A stretch of DNA of 64,000 nt. Source: CBFDBF01 sp050304615. Lineage in GTDB: Bacteria; Pseudomonadota; Gammaproteobacteria; Chromatiales; Chromatiaceae. Positions within the stretch are counted from its first letter, which is position 1. The number at the start of each line of letters is the position of its first letter. The stretch covers positions 186,001 through 250,000 of the forward strand of contig JBNLDW010000012.1 of the NCBI GenBank assembly GCA_050304615.1. The letters run 5' to 3'. This document shows, in pieces, positions 1 to 7,829 of this stretch. The notes beneath the pieces were generated by a model. It did not search any database and was not told the DNA's origin. It was given only the letters and a program-made list of their open reading frames with translations. The position numbers and the translations under genes were made by a program.

Positions 1-2379
1 GAGGCGGTACAAGAGGTGTTCATCCGCCTCTATGAAGAGGGGCTGATCTATCGCGGCAAACGGCTGGTAAACTGGGACCCGAAGCTGCACACCGCCGTCT
101 CCGACCTGGAGGTACTGAACGAGGAGGAGAGCGGCCACATGTGGCACATGCGCTATCCCCTCTCCAACGGCCAGGGCCACCTCACCGTCTCCACCACCCG
201 CCCTGAGACCATGCTGGGTGACTGCGCAGTGGCGGTAAACCCTGAAGACGAACGCTACAAACACCTGATAGGCGAGCTGGTTGAGCTGCCGCTCACCGAC
301 CGTAAGATTCCAATCATCGCGGACGAGCATGCGGACCCGGAGTTTGGTACCGGCTGCGTGAAGATCACCCCGGCCCACGACTTCAATGATAACGAGGTGT
401 GGCACCGCCACCGGGATGAAACCCAGATCAGTGAGCAGGCCCACGGTGGCCTAATCAACATCTTCACCGTGGACGCGGCGGTGCGTACAAACGAAGAGGA
501 CGAGGGAGAGCTTATCCCCTCTGCCTACATCGGCATGGACCGCTACGCAGCACGCAAGCAGATCGTGGCCGATCTAGAGGCACAGGGACTATTGGACAAG
601 ATCGTGGACCACAAGCTGGTGGTGCCGCGGGGCGACCGTTCTGGTGCGGTGATCGAGCCATTCCTCACCGACCAGTGGTACGTAAAGATCGAACCCCTGG
701 CCAAGCCGGCCATTGAGGCGGTGGAGAGCGGCAAGATCAAGTTTGTGCCGGATAACTGGAAGAACACCTATTACGACTGGATGCGCAACATCCAGGACTG
801 GTGCATCAGCCGCCAGATCTGGTGGGGGCACCGCATCCCCGCCTGGTACGATGACGAAGGCAACGTCTACGTGGGCCGGAACGAGTCCGAGGTGCGTGCA
901 AAACACGGCTTTGATGCCGACTATCCACTGCGTCAGGATGAGGATGTACTGGACACCTGGTTCAGCTCAGCGCTGTGGCCCTTCTCTACCCTCGGCTGGC
1001 CCAACGACACCGACCGCCTAAAGGACTTCTACCCCACCAACGTGTTGGTGACCGGCTTCGACATCATCTTCTTCTGGGTGGCCCGCATGATCATGATGGG
1101 CCTCAAGTTTATGGATGGCGAGGTACCCTTCCATGAGGTCTATGTGCACGGCCTGGTGCGTGACTCCCATGGCGACAAGATGTCCAAATCCAAGGGCAAT
1201 GTACTGGACCCGATTGATCTGATCGACGGCATAGATCTGGAGTCACTGGTGGCCAAACGCACCAGCGGTATGATGCAGCCGCAGTTGGCGAAAAAGATTG
1301 AGAAGCAGACTCGCAAAGAGTTCCCGGATGGCATCCCCAGCTTCGGCACCGACTCCCTACGCTTCACCTTCGCTGCGCTGGCCGCCACTGGCCGCGATAT
1401 CAAGTTCGATATGGGGCGTATTGAGGGCTACCGCAACTTCTGCAACAAGCTGTGGAACGCATCCCGTTATGTGCTGATGAACGCAGAGGGCGAGGATTGC
1501 GCTCAGGACGGTGGAGATGTGGAGCTGTCGGTTGCAGACCGCTGGATCATATCTCGCCTGCAACAGACCGAGGCCAAGGTCAGTGATGCCCTGGAGGGCT
1601 ACCGCTTTGACCACGCCGCCCAGGCGATCTATGAATTCACTTGGAACGAATACTGTGACTGGTATCTGGAGCTATCCAAAACCGTTCTCAATAATGACGC
1701 CGCCACAGATGCCGCCAAGCGCGGAACCCGTCGCACCTTGGTGCGAGTACTGGAGACCCTGTTGCGCCTGGCCCACCCCATCATGCCATTTATTACCGAA
1801 GAGATCTGGCAACGGGTAGCGCCCATCGCAGGGAAAGATGGCAGTACTATCATGCTGCAACCTTTTCCTGTTGCGGACGAATCCAAGATAGATACCCAGG
1901 CCATCGAGGAGATGGAGTGGGTGATGCAGTTCATCCTTGGTATTCGCAAGATCAAGGGGGAGATGAATATCGCCCCCGGCAAGCCGGTGCCGGTACTGCT
2001 TGCCAATGCATCATCTACCGACCAGTCATGGGCAGAGAGACACCGCACATATCTAGACTTCCTGGCCCGCACTGAATCGATTGAGGTGCTAGCCAAAGAG
2101 GATGAAGGACCAGAGTCTGCCACCGCCCTGGTGGGCGAAATGAAGGTGCTGATCCCGATGGCAGGACTGATCGATAAAGAGGCGGAGCTGGCGCGTCTGG
2201 AAAAAGAGCTTGGCAGGCTCAGCGCAGAAGTGGAGCGGGTAGAGAAAAAGCTCTCCAACCCCAGCTTTGTCGACAGGGCCCCTGAGGCGGTGGTACAGAA
2301 GGAGCGAGACAAGATAGCTGAGGCGCAGTCTGCCCTGGCACAGTTGGAACAGCAGGCAACGAAGATACGCGCCCTCTGA
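1..2379 (+). CDS. valS: Valine--tRNA ligase, 5'-truncated by the window edge
   Basis: Class I aminoacyl-tRNA synthetase that charges tRNA-Val in the cytoplasm. The frame is open from base 1, so the true start lies upstream; about 792 codons are present against roughly 950 in the family, and the HIGH motif is outside the window. The KMSKS signature is at bases 1177-1191. A long editing domain (CP1, with TTRPET and GTGCVKITPAHD-type segments near bases 195-380) precedes it. The C-terminus carries the Arg/Lys/Glu-rich coiled-coil arm typical of ValS (from about base 2160 to the stop). A GTG at base 16 is an internal codon, not the start. The identification is secure; nothing in the visible part is broken. 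Confidence 0.97.
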   Translation, partial: EAVQEVFIRLYEEGLIYRGKRLVNWDPKLHTAVSDLEVLNEEESGHMWHMRYPLSNGQGHLTVSTTRPETMLGDCAVAVNPEDERYKHLIGELVELPLTDRKIPIIADEHADPEFGTGCVKITPAHDFNDNEVWHRHRDETQISEQAHGGLINIFTVDAAVRTNEEDEGELIPSAYIGMDRYAARKQIVADLEAQGLLDKIVDHKLVVPRGDRSGAVIEPFLTDQWYVKIEPLAKPAIEAVESGKIKFVPDNWKNTYYDWMRNIQDWCISRQIWWGHRIPAWYDDEGNVYVGRNESEVRAKHGFDADYPLRQDEDVLDTWFSSALWPFSTLGWPNDTDRLKDFYPTNVLVTGFDIIFFWVARMIMMGLKFMDGEVPFHEVYVHGLVRDSHGDKMSKSKGNVLDPIDLIDGIDLESLVAKRTSGMMQPQLAKKIEKQTRKEFPDGIPSFGTDSLRFTFAALAATGRDIKFDMGRIEGYRNFCNKLWNASRYVLMNAEGEDCAQDGGDVELSVADRWIISRLQQTEAKVSDALEGYRFDHAAQAIYEFTWNEYCDWYLELSKTVLNNDAATDAAKRGTRRTLVRVLETLLRLAHPIMPFITEEIWQRVAPIAGKDGSTIMLQPFPVADESKIDTQAIEEMEWVMQFILGIRKIKGEMNIAPGKPVPVLLANASSTDQSWAERHRTYLDFLARTESIEVLAKEDEGPESATALVGEMKVLIPMAGLIDKEAELARLEKELGRLSAEVERVEKKLSNPSFVDRAPEAVVQKERDKIAEAQSALAQLEQQATKIRAL

Positions 2380-2391
2380 ACCTGTGGGGTA

Positions 2392-2445
2392 GGAGTCAAT
2401 TTGTTTTGACTCCCCACCCTACCCCTCCCCACAAGTGGGGAGGGG
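2392..2445 (+). promoter_or_regulatory. Two adjacent hairpins between valS and nfo; the second contains the nfo Shine-Dalgarno
   Basis: The first stem pairs 2392-2399 with 2406-2413 (8 bp, 6-nt loop). The second pairs 2422-2432 with 2435-2445 (11 bp, perfect, tip bases AA). Its 3' arm is the GGGGAGGGG run that also serves as the ribosome binding site of nfo, 8-9 nt before the GTG start. Neither stem is followed by a T-run, so a classical terminator is unlikely. A translational brake on nfo is an inference; the alternative is a dispersed CCCCTCCCC-type palindromic repeat that happens to supply the RBS. Confidence 0.55.
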
Positions 2446-2454
2446 GAAATTAAA

Positions 2455-3312
2455 GTGAGTAATGATGAGATGAAAAGAATTGGAGCACATGTCAGTACCA
2501 GCGGGGGGGTGGAGAACGCCCCGCTCAATGCCATCGCTATAGGCGCTAAGGCCTTCGCGATGTTCACCAAGAACCAGCGACAGTGGCAAGCCAAGCCCTA
2601 TAGCGAACAGAATATCAGTGCCTTTAAACAGAATCTGGCAGAGAGTGGTATAGCCCCAGAACATGTACTGCCGCACGATGGTTACCTAATCAATCTTGGA
2701 CATCCCGAAGATGAGCCACTTGAAAAGTCCCGCAACGCCTTTGTAGATGAGATAGAGCGCTGTATGCAGTTGGGGCTGCCGCTACTCAACTTTCATCCCG
2801 GCAGCCACCTGCGCAAGATCAGTGAAGAGCAGAGTCTTGCTACCGTGGCCACCTCCATCAACTGGGCCCTGGAACGAACCTCAGGGGTTACCGCTGTGAT
2901 CGAAAACACCGCAGGACAGGGTTCTAATCTAGGTTATAAGTTTGAACACCTCGCAACCATCATTGAACAGGTAGAAGATAAATCCAGAGTGGGTGTCTGT
3001 CTGGATACCTGCCACACCTTCACCGCAGGCTATGATCTACGCACCGCAGAGGCGTGTGACAGTACCTTTGCCGAATTTGAACGCATCGTCGGCTTCAACT
3101 ACCTGCGCGGGATGCACCTCAACGACTCCAAACCTGATCTCGGCGCCCGGGTGGACCGCCACCATAGCCTGGGAGAGGGTAAGCTTGGATGGGAGGTGTT
3201 TCGCTATATCATGAATGATGAGCGCTTCGAAGAGATCCCTATGGTTCTAGAGACCATCGATAGCGATATCTGGTCACAGGAGATAGAACAGCTATACGCC
3301 CTGGTTGAGTGA
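2455..3312 (+). CDS. nfo: Endonuclease IV (AP endonuclease)
   Basis: Zinc-dependent AP endonuclease/3'-phosphodiesterase of base excision repair. The 285-residue product shows the whole set of family motifs: FTKNQRQW near residue 40, PHDGYLINLGHP, NFHPGSH, VIENTAGQGSNLG, GVCLDTCHTFTAGYDL, MHLNDSK, DRHHSLGEG and a final VLETID, which together hold the His/Asp/Glu ligands of the trinuclear zinc site. The chosen GTG start has a very strong GGAGGGGG element 8-9 nt upstream; an ATG at 2470 (MKRIGAH) matches the usual N-terminus of the family but has a weak RBS, so the first five residues are uncertain. It is transcribed in the same direction as valS, 75 bp downstream, and is followed directly by a 13-bp hairpin. 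Confidence 0.97.
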   Translation: MSNDEMKRIGAHVSTSGGVENAPLNAIAIGAKAFAMFTKNQRQWQAKPYSEQNISAFKQNLAESGIAPEHVLPHDGYLINLGHPEDEPLEKSRNAFVDEIERCMQLGLPLLNFHPGSHLRKISEEQSLATVATSINWALERTSGVTAVIENTAGQGSNLGYKFEHLATIIEQVEDKSRVGVCLDTCHTFTAGYDLRTAEACDSTFAEFERIVGFNYLRGMHLNDSKPDLGARVDRHHSLGEGKLGWEVFRYIMNDERFEEIPMVLETIDSDIWSQEIEQLYALVE

Positions 3313-3313
3313 T

Positions 3314-3352
3314 CTTTGGTTATTGCTAGGATGTACGGCGCAATAACCAAAG
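3314..3352. repeat. 13-bp perfect inverted repeat directly after nfo
   Basis: Left arm 3314-3326 (CTTTGGTTATTGC) and right arm 3340-3352 are exact complements around a 13-nt loop, starting two bases after the nfo stop. There is no T-run on either side, so if it ends transcription it is not a standard intrinsic terminator; it may protect the 3' end of the nfo mRNA. Its core (ATTGC, CATCCTA, GCAAT read on the minus strand) resembles a second hairpin at 10502-10529, which suggests a small dispersed palindrome family. Confidence 0.75.
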
Positions 3353-3486
3353 GGCAATGCGCTGTATGATCTCTACCGAAATCCCCTCTACCCCTTTAGG
3401 GTGATGGGGAATATAGAATTTCGGTAATCAATTTCGCAGCCTAAATATCTCCGCGTTTTTCTCTTGCTGCATTTGATCGGCTGCGA

Positions 3487-3520
3487 GTCCCTTTCTTTTA
3501 TACACGTAAAAGAAAGGGAC
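3487..3520. repeat. 14-bp perfect inverted repeat
   Basis: GTCCCTTTCTTTTA at 3487-3500 is exactly complementary to 3507-3520 around the 6-nt loop TACACG. A related A/T-rich pair with the same CTTTT/AAAAG core occurs at 3886-3920, so the two may bound one composite element of about 430 bp. Confidence 0.8.
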
Positions 3521-3587
3521 GAAAGAAAAACGTGCCCGACGACTTGCCCGCTACGCGGGTACCCTGTACTCCTCACGCCTTCAGGGG

Positions 3588-3643
3588 CTCCAGCGAAGGG
3601 ATATCCATATCCCTCGCTGGAGGCGCCACTTCCCTGTGGCGCC
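3588..3643. repeat. Two abutting strong hairpins
   Basis: The first pairs CTCCAGCGA..GGGATAT at 3588-3604 with 3607-3622 (16 bp, one bulged A). The second pairs GGCGCCAC at 3622-3629 with 3636-3643 (8 bp, perfect, 6-nt loop). They share base 3622. Confidence 0.75.
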
Positions 3644-3765
3644 CCTGCGGGCCTAATCCCTCAAGCGTTGCGGTGCTCGGCTGCGTCGAACGGGTTTGGG
3701 GTGGCCACCTAAATACCGTGTGTTCCGCCGAGCATCGCAGGAGAAAGCGGGAATAGCCCTTTAGG

Positions 3766-3821
3766 GGAGCGACAGGGATGTCGCTCCTGTCCATCGGGGC
3801 AGGGATGCCCCGTATGGACAG
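3766..3821. repeat. Two abutting hairpins with identical GGGA loops
   Basis: GGAGCGACA at 3766-3774 pairs with 3779-3787 across GGGA. CTGTCCAT/GGGGCA at 3787-3801 pairs with 3806-3821 across another GGGA, with one or two unpaired bases in the stem. A third GGGA-loop hairpin is at 4039-4064. Confidence 0.75.
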
Positions 3822-3885
3822 CCCCGCTTTAGACGAGAAGCGCAGGGTATCCGTAGGACGGAACACCCGGTTGCCCTTTTCTTTC

Positions 3886-3920
3886 GCCTATTTTCTTTTG
3901 GGCAAGCAAAAGAAATAGGC
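3886..3920. repeat. Near-perfect inverted repeat, A/T-rich
   Basis: GCCTATTTTCTTTTG at 3886-3900 pairs with 3907-3920 apart from one missing A in the right arm; the loop is 6 nt. It shares its CTTTT/AAAAG core with the 3487-3520 repeat. Confidence 0.7.
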
Positions 3921-4111
3921 TCGTAGCCCCTGCTAGGAAGGTATAAAAAGCTCTGAAGAGAAAGGGCTACGAAACTAACTACCGATCCCCGAATGGAGAG
4001 ATAGAATAACGGCAATGGCTACTATACTAAATGCACCTCCCTGTAAGCGGGGACGCCTACAGGGAAGCAGGCGTGAGCGTGGAGCGGAAGTTTTGCCGAG
4101 GTATATTTACC

Positions 4112-5560
4112 TCAAATACCCATACAGAGGTACTTCACCTCCAGGTACTCGTCGATGCCGTAGTGAGACCCCTCTCGTCCCAAGCCGGACTGTTTAACCC
4201 CGCCAAACGGGGCTATCGTGGTGGAGATGATGCCGGAGTTGATGCCCACCATGCCGTACTCCAGCCCCTCCGAGACCCTCCATACCCTTCCTAGATCACG
4301 GCTAAAAAAGTAGGCGGCAAGACCAAACTCGGTATCATTGGCCATAGTGATCGCCTCCTCTTCACTATGGAATCGAAACAGGGGAGCGACCGGACCAAAG
4401 GTCTCTTCGTGAGCGATAAGCATCTTACTGGAGAGATCGGCCAAAATGGTGGGTTGAAAAAAACCTCTGCCCAATTCATGCCGTGAGCCACCTGCAAGCA
4501 GACGTGCGCCCTTCTCCACTGCATCTTTTATGTGTTCTTCAACCTTCTCTACAGCGGCTTCATTGATCAGCGGTCCCTGGGTTATCTCTTCACCCATACC
4601 ATCACCGACCCTTAACTCACTAACTGCTGCTGTCAGTTTTTCTGCAAACTGGTCATATACACTATCCTGTACCAACAGACGATTGGCGCAGACGCAGGTC
4701 TGTCCGGCATTGCGGTACTTGGATTGCATTGCACCCTCTACCGCAGCATCCAGATCGGCGTCATCAAACACAATAAATGGGGCGTTGCCACCAAGTTCCA
4801 GAGAGAGCTTCTTGATTGTGTCGGCGCACTGTCGCATCAATACCCTGCCAACCTCGGTAGAGCCGGTAAAAGAGAGTTTGCGTACCGTTGTGTTTGCTGT
4901 CATCTCGGCACCGATCTCCCGAGCAGACCCAGTGATTACATTGAAAACACCCGGCGGAATCCCCGCACGCTCGCCCAACTCACACAGTGCCAGGGCAGAG
5001 AAAGGGGTATCCCCAGCCGGTTTCAGCACCATGGTACAGCCAGCCGCCAGGGCAGCGCCCGCTTTACGGGTTATCATCGAGTTTGGGAAATTCCAGGGGG
5101 TAATGGCAGCGCAGACACCAATTGGCTGTTTTATAACCACGATACGTTTATCGGCCTGATGCTGAGGAATGGTCTCGCCATAGATACGCCTGCCCTCCTC
5201 CGCAAACCACTCGATAAAGGAGGCGCCATAGCCGATCTCACCGCGTGCCTCGGTAATCGGCTTGCCCTGCTCCATGGTCATAAGTCGCGCCAGGTTCTCC
5301 TGGTTCTGCATGATCAGCTCATACCAACGACGCAGAATAGAGCCCCTCTCTGCAGCCGTCTTCTCCCGCCATACCGGCCAGGCTGCATCAGCGGCATCTA
5401 TCGCACGTCTGGTTTCTGCCTCCCCCATCTTGGGGACAGTTCCCAAAATATCACCATTGGCTGGATTGCTTATCTCTAATACCGCACCACTATCGGCATC
5501 ACTCCACTCTCCGTTGATGTAACACTGCTGTCGCAACAGGCTGCTATCATTTAGCTGCAT
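4112..5560 (-). CDS. gabD: NAD(P)+-dependent succinate-semialdehyde dehydrogenase
   Basis: Oxidises succinate semialdehyde to succinate, the last step of GABA and related catabolism. From the ATG at 5560 the product has 482 residues, the length of E. coli GabD, and begins MQLNDSSLL, which parallels its N-terminus; GAGGGA lies 7 nt upstream, so earlier in-frame ATGs (up to 5578) are less likely. Aldehyde dehydrogenase landmarks are present: TPWNFP, the FTGSTEVG nucleotide-binding turn, the general-base glutamate in LELGG, and catalytic Cys289 in AGQTCVCANR. The gene runs towards the hairpin-rich region and diverges from the FAH-family gene across about 150 bp. A related semialdehyde as true substrate cannot be excluded. 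Confidence 0.92.
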   Translation of the reverse strand: MQLNDSSLLRQQCYINGEWSDADSGAVLEISNPANGDILGTVPKMGEAETRRAIDAADAAWPVWREKTAAERGSILRRWYELIMQNQENLARLMTMEQGKPITEARGEIGYGASFIEWFAEEGRRIYGETIPQHQADKRIVVIKQPIGVCAAITPWNFPNSMITRKAGAALAAGCTMVLKPAGDTPFSALALCELGERAGIPPGVFNVITGSAREIGAEMTANTTVRKLSFTGSTEVGRVLMRQCADTIKKLSLELGGNAPFIVFDDADLDAAVEGAMQSKYRNAGQTCVCANRLLVQDSVYDQFAEKLTAAVSELRVGDGMGEEITQGPLINEAAVEKVEEHIKDAVEKGARLLAGGSRHELGRGFFQPTILADLSSKMLIAHEETFGPVAPLFRFHSEEEAITMANDTEFGLAAYFFSRDLGRVWRVSEGLEYGMVGINSGIISTTIAPFGGVKQSGLGREGSHYGIDEYLEVKYLCMGI

Positions 5561-5713
5561 AATCATGTCCCTCATCACACTGTCTACTATTATTGTTTAA
5601 CTGTACGACTCTATAGCCAATGGTTCTACTAAAATTACCCCCTGCCTCACATTTTTATTAGTGCAATTCTTGTATTATTAACCATACTCTTAAAGATAGT
5701 TATTGGTACATAT

Positions 5714-6517
5714 ATGCGGATCTCAAGATTCATGGACAAGGAGGGTGGTATCCATCACGGTATTGTAGATGGCAATGGCACGGCCGAACTACTGGCCGGA
5801 GAGCTGTTTAGTGGACTATGCACAACCAGAGCGAGTATCGCTGTAGCCAAACTGCTGGCACCACTGGTGCCGGTCAATATCCTCTGCATTGGCCTCAACT
5901 ATCACGCCCATGCCGAAGAGACCGGACAACAGACCGGAGAAAACCCGATCCTTTTCATGAAATCGACCAGTACGCTCAACCATCCAGGAGCGCCGATTAT
6001 CCTCCCAGCCTGTTGCCAACATGGGCCAGAGGTTGATTATGAGGCGGAGCTGGCCGTGGTGATTGGCCGTGAAGGCAAAAACATCCCGGAGGAGGATGCC
6101 CTGGATCATGTGTTGGGATACACTTGCGCTAATGATGTATCCGCCAGACGTTGGCAAAAACATAGCGGCGGTGGTCAGTGGGTACGCGGTAAGAGCTTTG
6201 ACTCTTTCTGCCCCCTCGGTCCGGCGCTGGTCACTACTGATGAGATACCAGACCCGCAAAACCTGCAGGTTCGCTGTTTGTTGAATGGTACTGTCATGCA
6301 GGATGGCAACACCTCAGATATGATCTTTCCGGTATCCAGGCTAATTGCCGACCTGAGCCGTGATACTACCCTACTACCAGGCACAGTAATTATGACCGGC
6401 ACCCCAGCAGGGGTAGGTGTGGCACGCAAGCCACCACAGTTTCTATCCAGTGGTGATGTGGTAACTATAGAAATTGAGGGCATCGGGGATCTAGTCAACC
6501 CGGTAACTACAAACTAA
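5714..6517 (+). CDS. Fumarylacetoacetate hydrolase family protein
   Basis: 267-residue member of the FAH superfamily (2-hydroxyhepta-2,4-diene-1,7-dioate isomerase / acylpyruvase / oxaloacetate decarboxylase group). The catalytic fold starts around residue 55 with ILCIGLNYHAHAEE; the metal-binding acid cluster is seen in VDYEAELAVVIG, and NDVSAR, GKSFDSFCPLGP and MTGTPAGVG complete the active-site signature. The first 50 residues form the short N-terminal cap. It diverges from gabD, which hints at a shared catabolic role, but members of this family act on very different keto acids and the substrate cannot be assigned. The upstream 36-bp gap to the kinase suggests the two may be cotranscribed. 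Confidence 0.88.
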   Translation: MRISRFMDKEGGIHHGIVDGNGTAELLAGELFSGLCTTRASIAVAKLLAPLVPVNILCIGLNYHAHAEETGQQTGENPILFMKSTSTLNHPGAPIILPACCQHGPEVDYEAELAVVIGREGKNIPEEDALDHVLGYTCANDVSARRWQKHSGGGQWVRGKSFDSFCPLGPALVTTDEIPDPQNLQVRCLLNGTVMQDGNTSDMIFPVSRLIADLSRDTTLLPGTVIMTGTPAGVGVARKPPQFLSSGDVVTIEIEGIGDLVNPVTTN

Positions 6518-6552
6518 GGAATTTCTGATCCGTTCAGAACGAGCTACTTTAC

Positions 6553-7827
6553 ATGCGCAAAACAATCGGTAAATTTCAGGTGCAGCACCTTATCGCCAAA
6601 GGCGCAACCAGTAACATTTACCTAGCAAAAGATCCATTTAACGATCAGGAGGTAGCGATAAAACTTGCCAATCAGGCGGTCTTTGATGATCCGGTAAACG
6701 GCTATAAATTCCAGAAGATGTTTCTCAACGAGGCCAGCCTGGCGGGAAAGATGCGACACCCTCACATAGTCTCGGTCTTCGATGCGGGCAGTGATGAAGA
6801 GCTACAGTATATCGTCATGGAGTATGTCCATGGGAAAACCTTGGAACAGTACTGCAACCCAGATAGCCTACTACCGTTTGATGACGTTATAGAGATAATA
6901 TTCAAATGCTCTAGCGCTCTGGATTATGCCGTACATCATGGTGTTATCCACCGTGATATCAAACCGGCAAACATTCTGGTAGTGGATGGCAACAATGTAA
7001 AAATCAGTGATTTCGGTACTGCGTTAATGGAAAACTCTGATCTGACACAGATTGTCGATCCGGTAGGCTCACCGGCCTACATGTCACCTGAACATATTCA
7101 GGGTGAAGAGATAACACACCAGGCTGACATCTATTCCCTGGGCGTAGTGATGTACCGCATGCTCAGCGGACGCCTCCCATTCAAGGCCAAAAATCAGCCT
7201 GATCTAATTCGCAAAATCGTCAAAGAAGAGCCGACACCGCTCCAGGTGCTACGCTCCGACACCCCTGAGATACTCTCTAAAATTGTAGAGAAATGCATTA
7301 AAAAGGATCTGACCGAACGTTATCAAACATGGGACGAACTAGAGAGGGATCTGGTTTCAGCTAATAACCAGTTAGAAATGCCATCAAAGGATGTATCAGA
7401 TACAAAGAGATTCGACACCCTGCAAAATCTGACTTTCTTTAATGGCTTTTCCGATGTTGAGCTGTGGGAGATAGTTAGGATAAGCAAATGGCATAAATTC
7501 CCGGCGGAGAAGGCCCTTATAATTGAGGGAAAGATAGGCGGTTCCCTGTTTATCCTAGCCTCTGGTGATGCCAGGATTATGATTGGGGAGGCTAATCTTG
7601 GAAATATTGAAGAGGGGCAGTGTTTCGGGGAGATGGCATATATACACGGCAAACGACACCCGCGTAGCGCCAGCGTTATCAGCAACACTGATGTCCTTGT
7701 CATCAAGATCCAGGCAGAGGCGCTGCATGAATCCTCAACTGAACTCCAGAACTCCATCGACAAGATGCTTCTCAATATACTGGCTGAGCGCCTGGAGAAG
7801 ACCTCGATTATGGCCGCAATGATCTAA
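6553..7827 (+). CDS. Serine/threonine protein kinase with C-terminal cyclic-nucleotide-binding domain
   Basis: 424 residues in two parts. Residues about 5-270 form a Hanks-type kinase: Lys37 in VAIK, HRD at 133-135, DFG at 153-155, and the SPAYMSPEH activation-segment end. The glycine loop is unusual (AKGATSN rather than GxGxxG). Residues about 293-410 form a cyclic-nucleotide-binding domain with FGEMA and PRSASV, the phosphate-binding cassette with its arginine, so ligand binding is plausible. There is no membrane segment, so the protein should be cytosolic. The arrangement parallels eukaryotic PKG in reverse order; control by cAMP or cGMP is an inference. The gene follows the FAH gene and stops 2 bp from the convergent HerA-like gene. 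Substrates are unknown. Confidence 0.9.
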   Translation: MRKTIGKFQVQHLIAKGATSNIYLAKDPFNDQEVAIKLANQAVFDDPVNGYKFQKMFLNEASLAGKMRHPHIVSVFDAGSDEELQYIVMEYVHGKTLEQYCNPDSLLPFDDVIEIIFKCSSALDYAVHHGVIHRDIKPANILVVDGNNVKISDFGTALMENSDLTQIVDPVGSPAYMSPEHIQGEEITHQADIYSLGVVMYRMLSGRLPFKAKNQPDLIRKIVKEEPTPLQVLRSDTPEILSKIVEKCIKKDLTERYQTWDELERDLVSANNQLEMPSKDVSDTKRFDTLQNLTFFNGFSDVELWEIVRISKWHKFPAEKALIIEGKIGGSLFILASGDARIMIGEANLGNIEEGQCFGEMAYIHGKRHPRSASVISNTDVLVIKIQAEALHESSTELQNSIDKMLLNILAERLEKTSIMAAMI

Positions 7828-7829
7828 GC

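Larger units (their letters stand above)
3314..4064. repeat. Gene-free multi-hairpin region between nfo and gabD
   Basis: About 750 bp contain at least eleven inverted repeats: 3314-3352; 3375-3425 (8-bp outer stem with nested TCCCC/GGGGA and ACCC/GGGT); 3487-3520 (14 bp, perfect); 3547-3559; 3588-3622 (16 bp with one bulge); 3622-3643 (8 bp, perfect); 3670-3681 with 3727-3738 (11 of 12 bp); 3766-3787 (9 bp, GGGA loop); 3787-3821 (GGGA loop); 3886-3920; 3921-3929 with 3964-3972; and 4039-4064 (GGGA loop). The short reading frames that cross the region run straight through the stems, have no ribosome binding sites and look non-coding. It could be a composite of dispersed palindromic repeats or a structured RNA; sequence alone does not decide. 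Confidence 0.8.

Noticed and set aside
1629..2594. 321-codon open frame antisense to the end of valS
   Set aside because: It lies entirely over the conserved ValS reading frame and nfo start, is Ser/Arg-rich in the manner of a shadow frame, and has no recognisable domain.
3464..4015. Several overlapping 60-100-codon frames in the hairpin region on both strands
   Set aside because: They read through perfect stems, lack ribosome binding sites and have composition dictated by the repeats.
4530..5479. Frames of 209 and 251 codons on the plus strand
   Set aside because: Antisense shadows of gabD, whose own frame has all dehydrogenase motifs.
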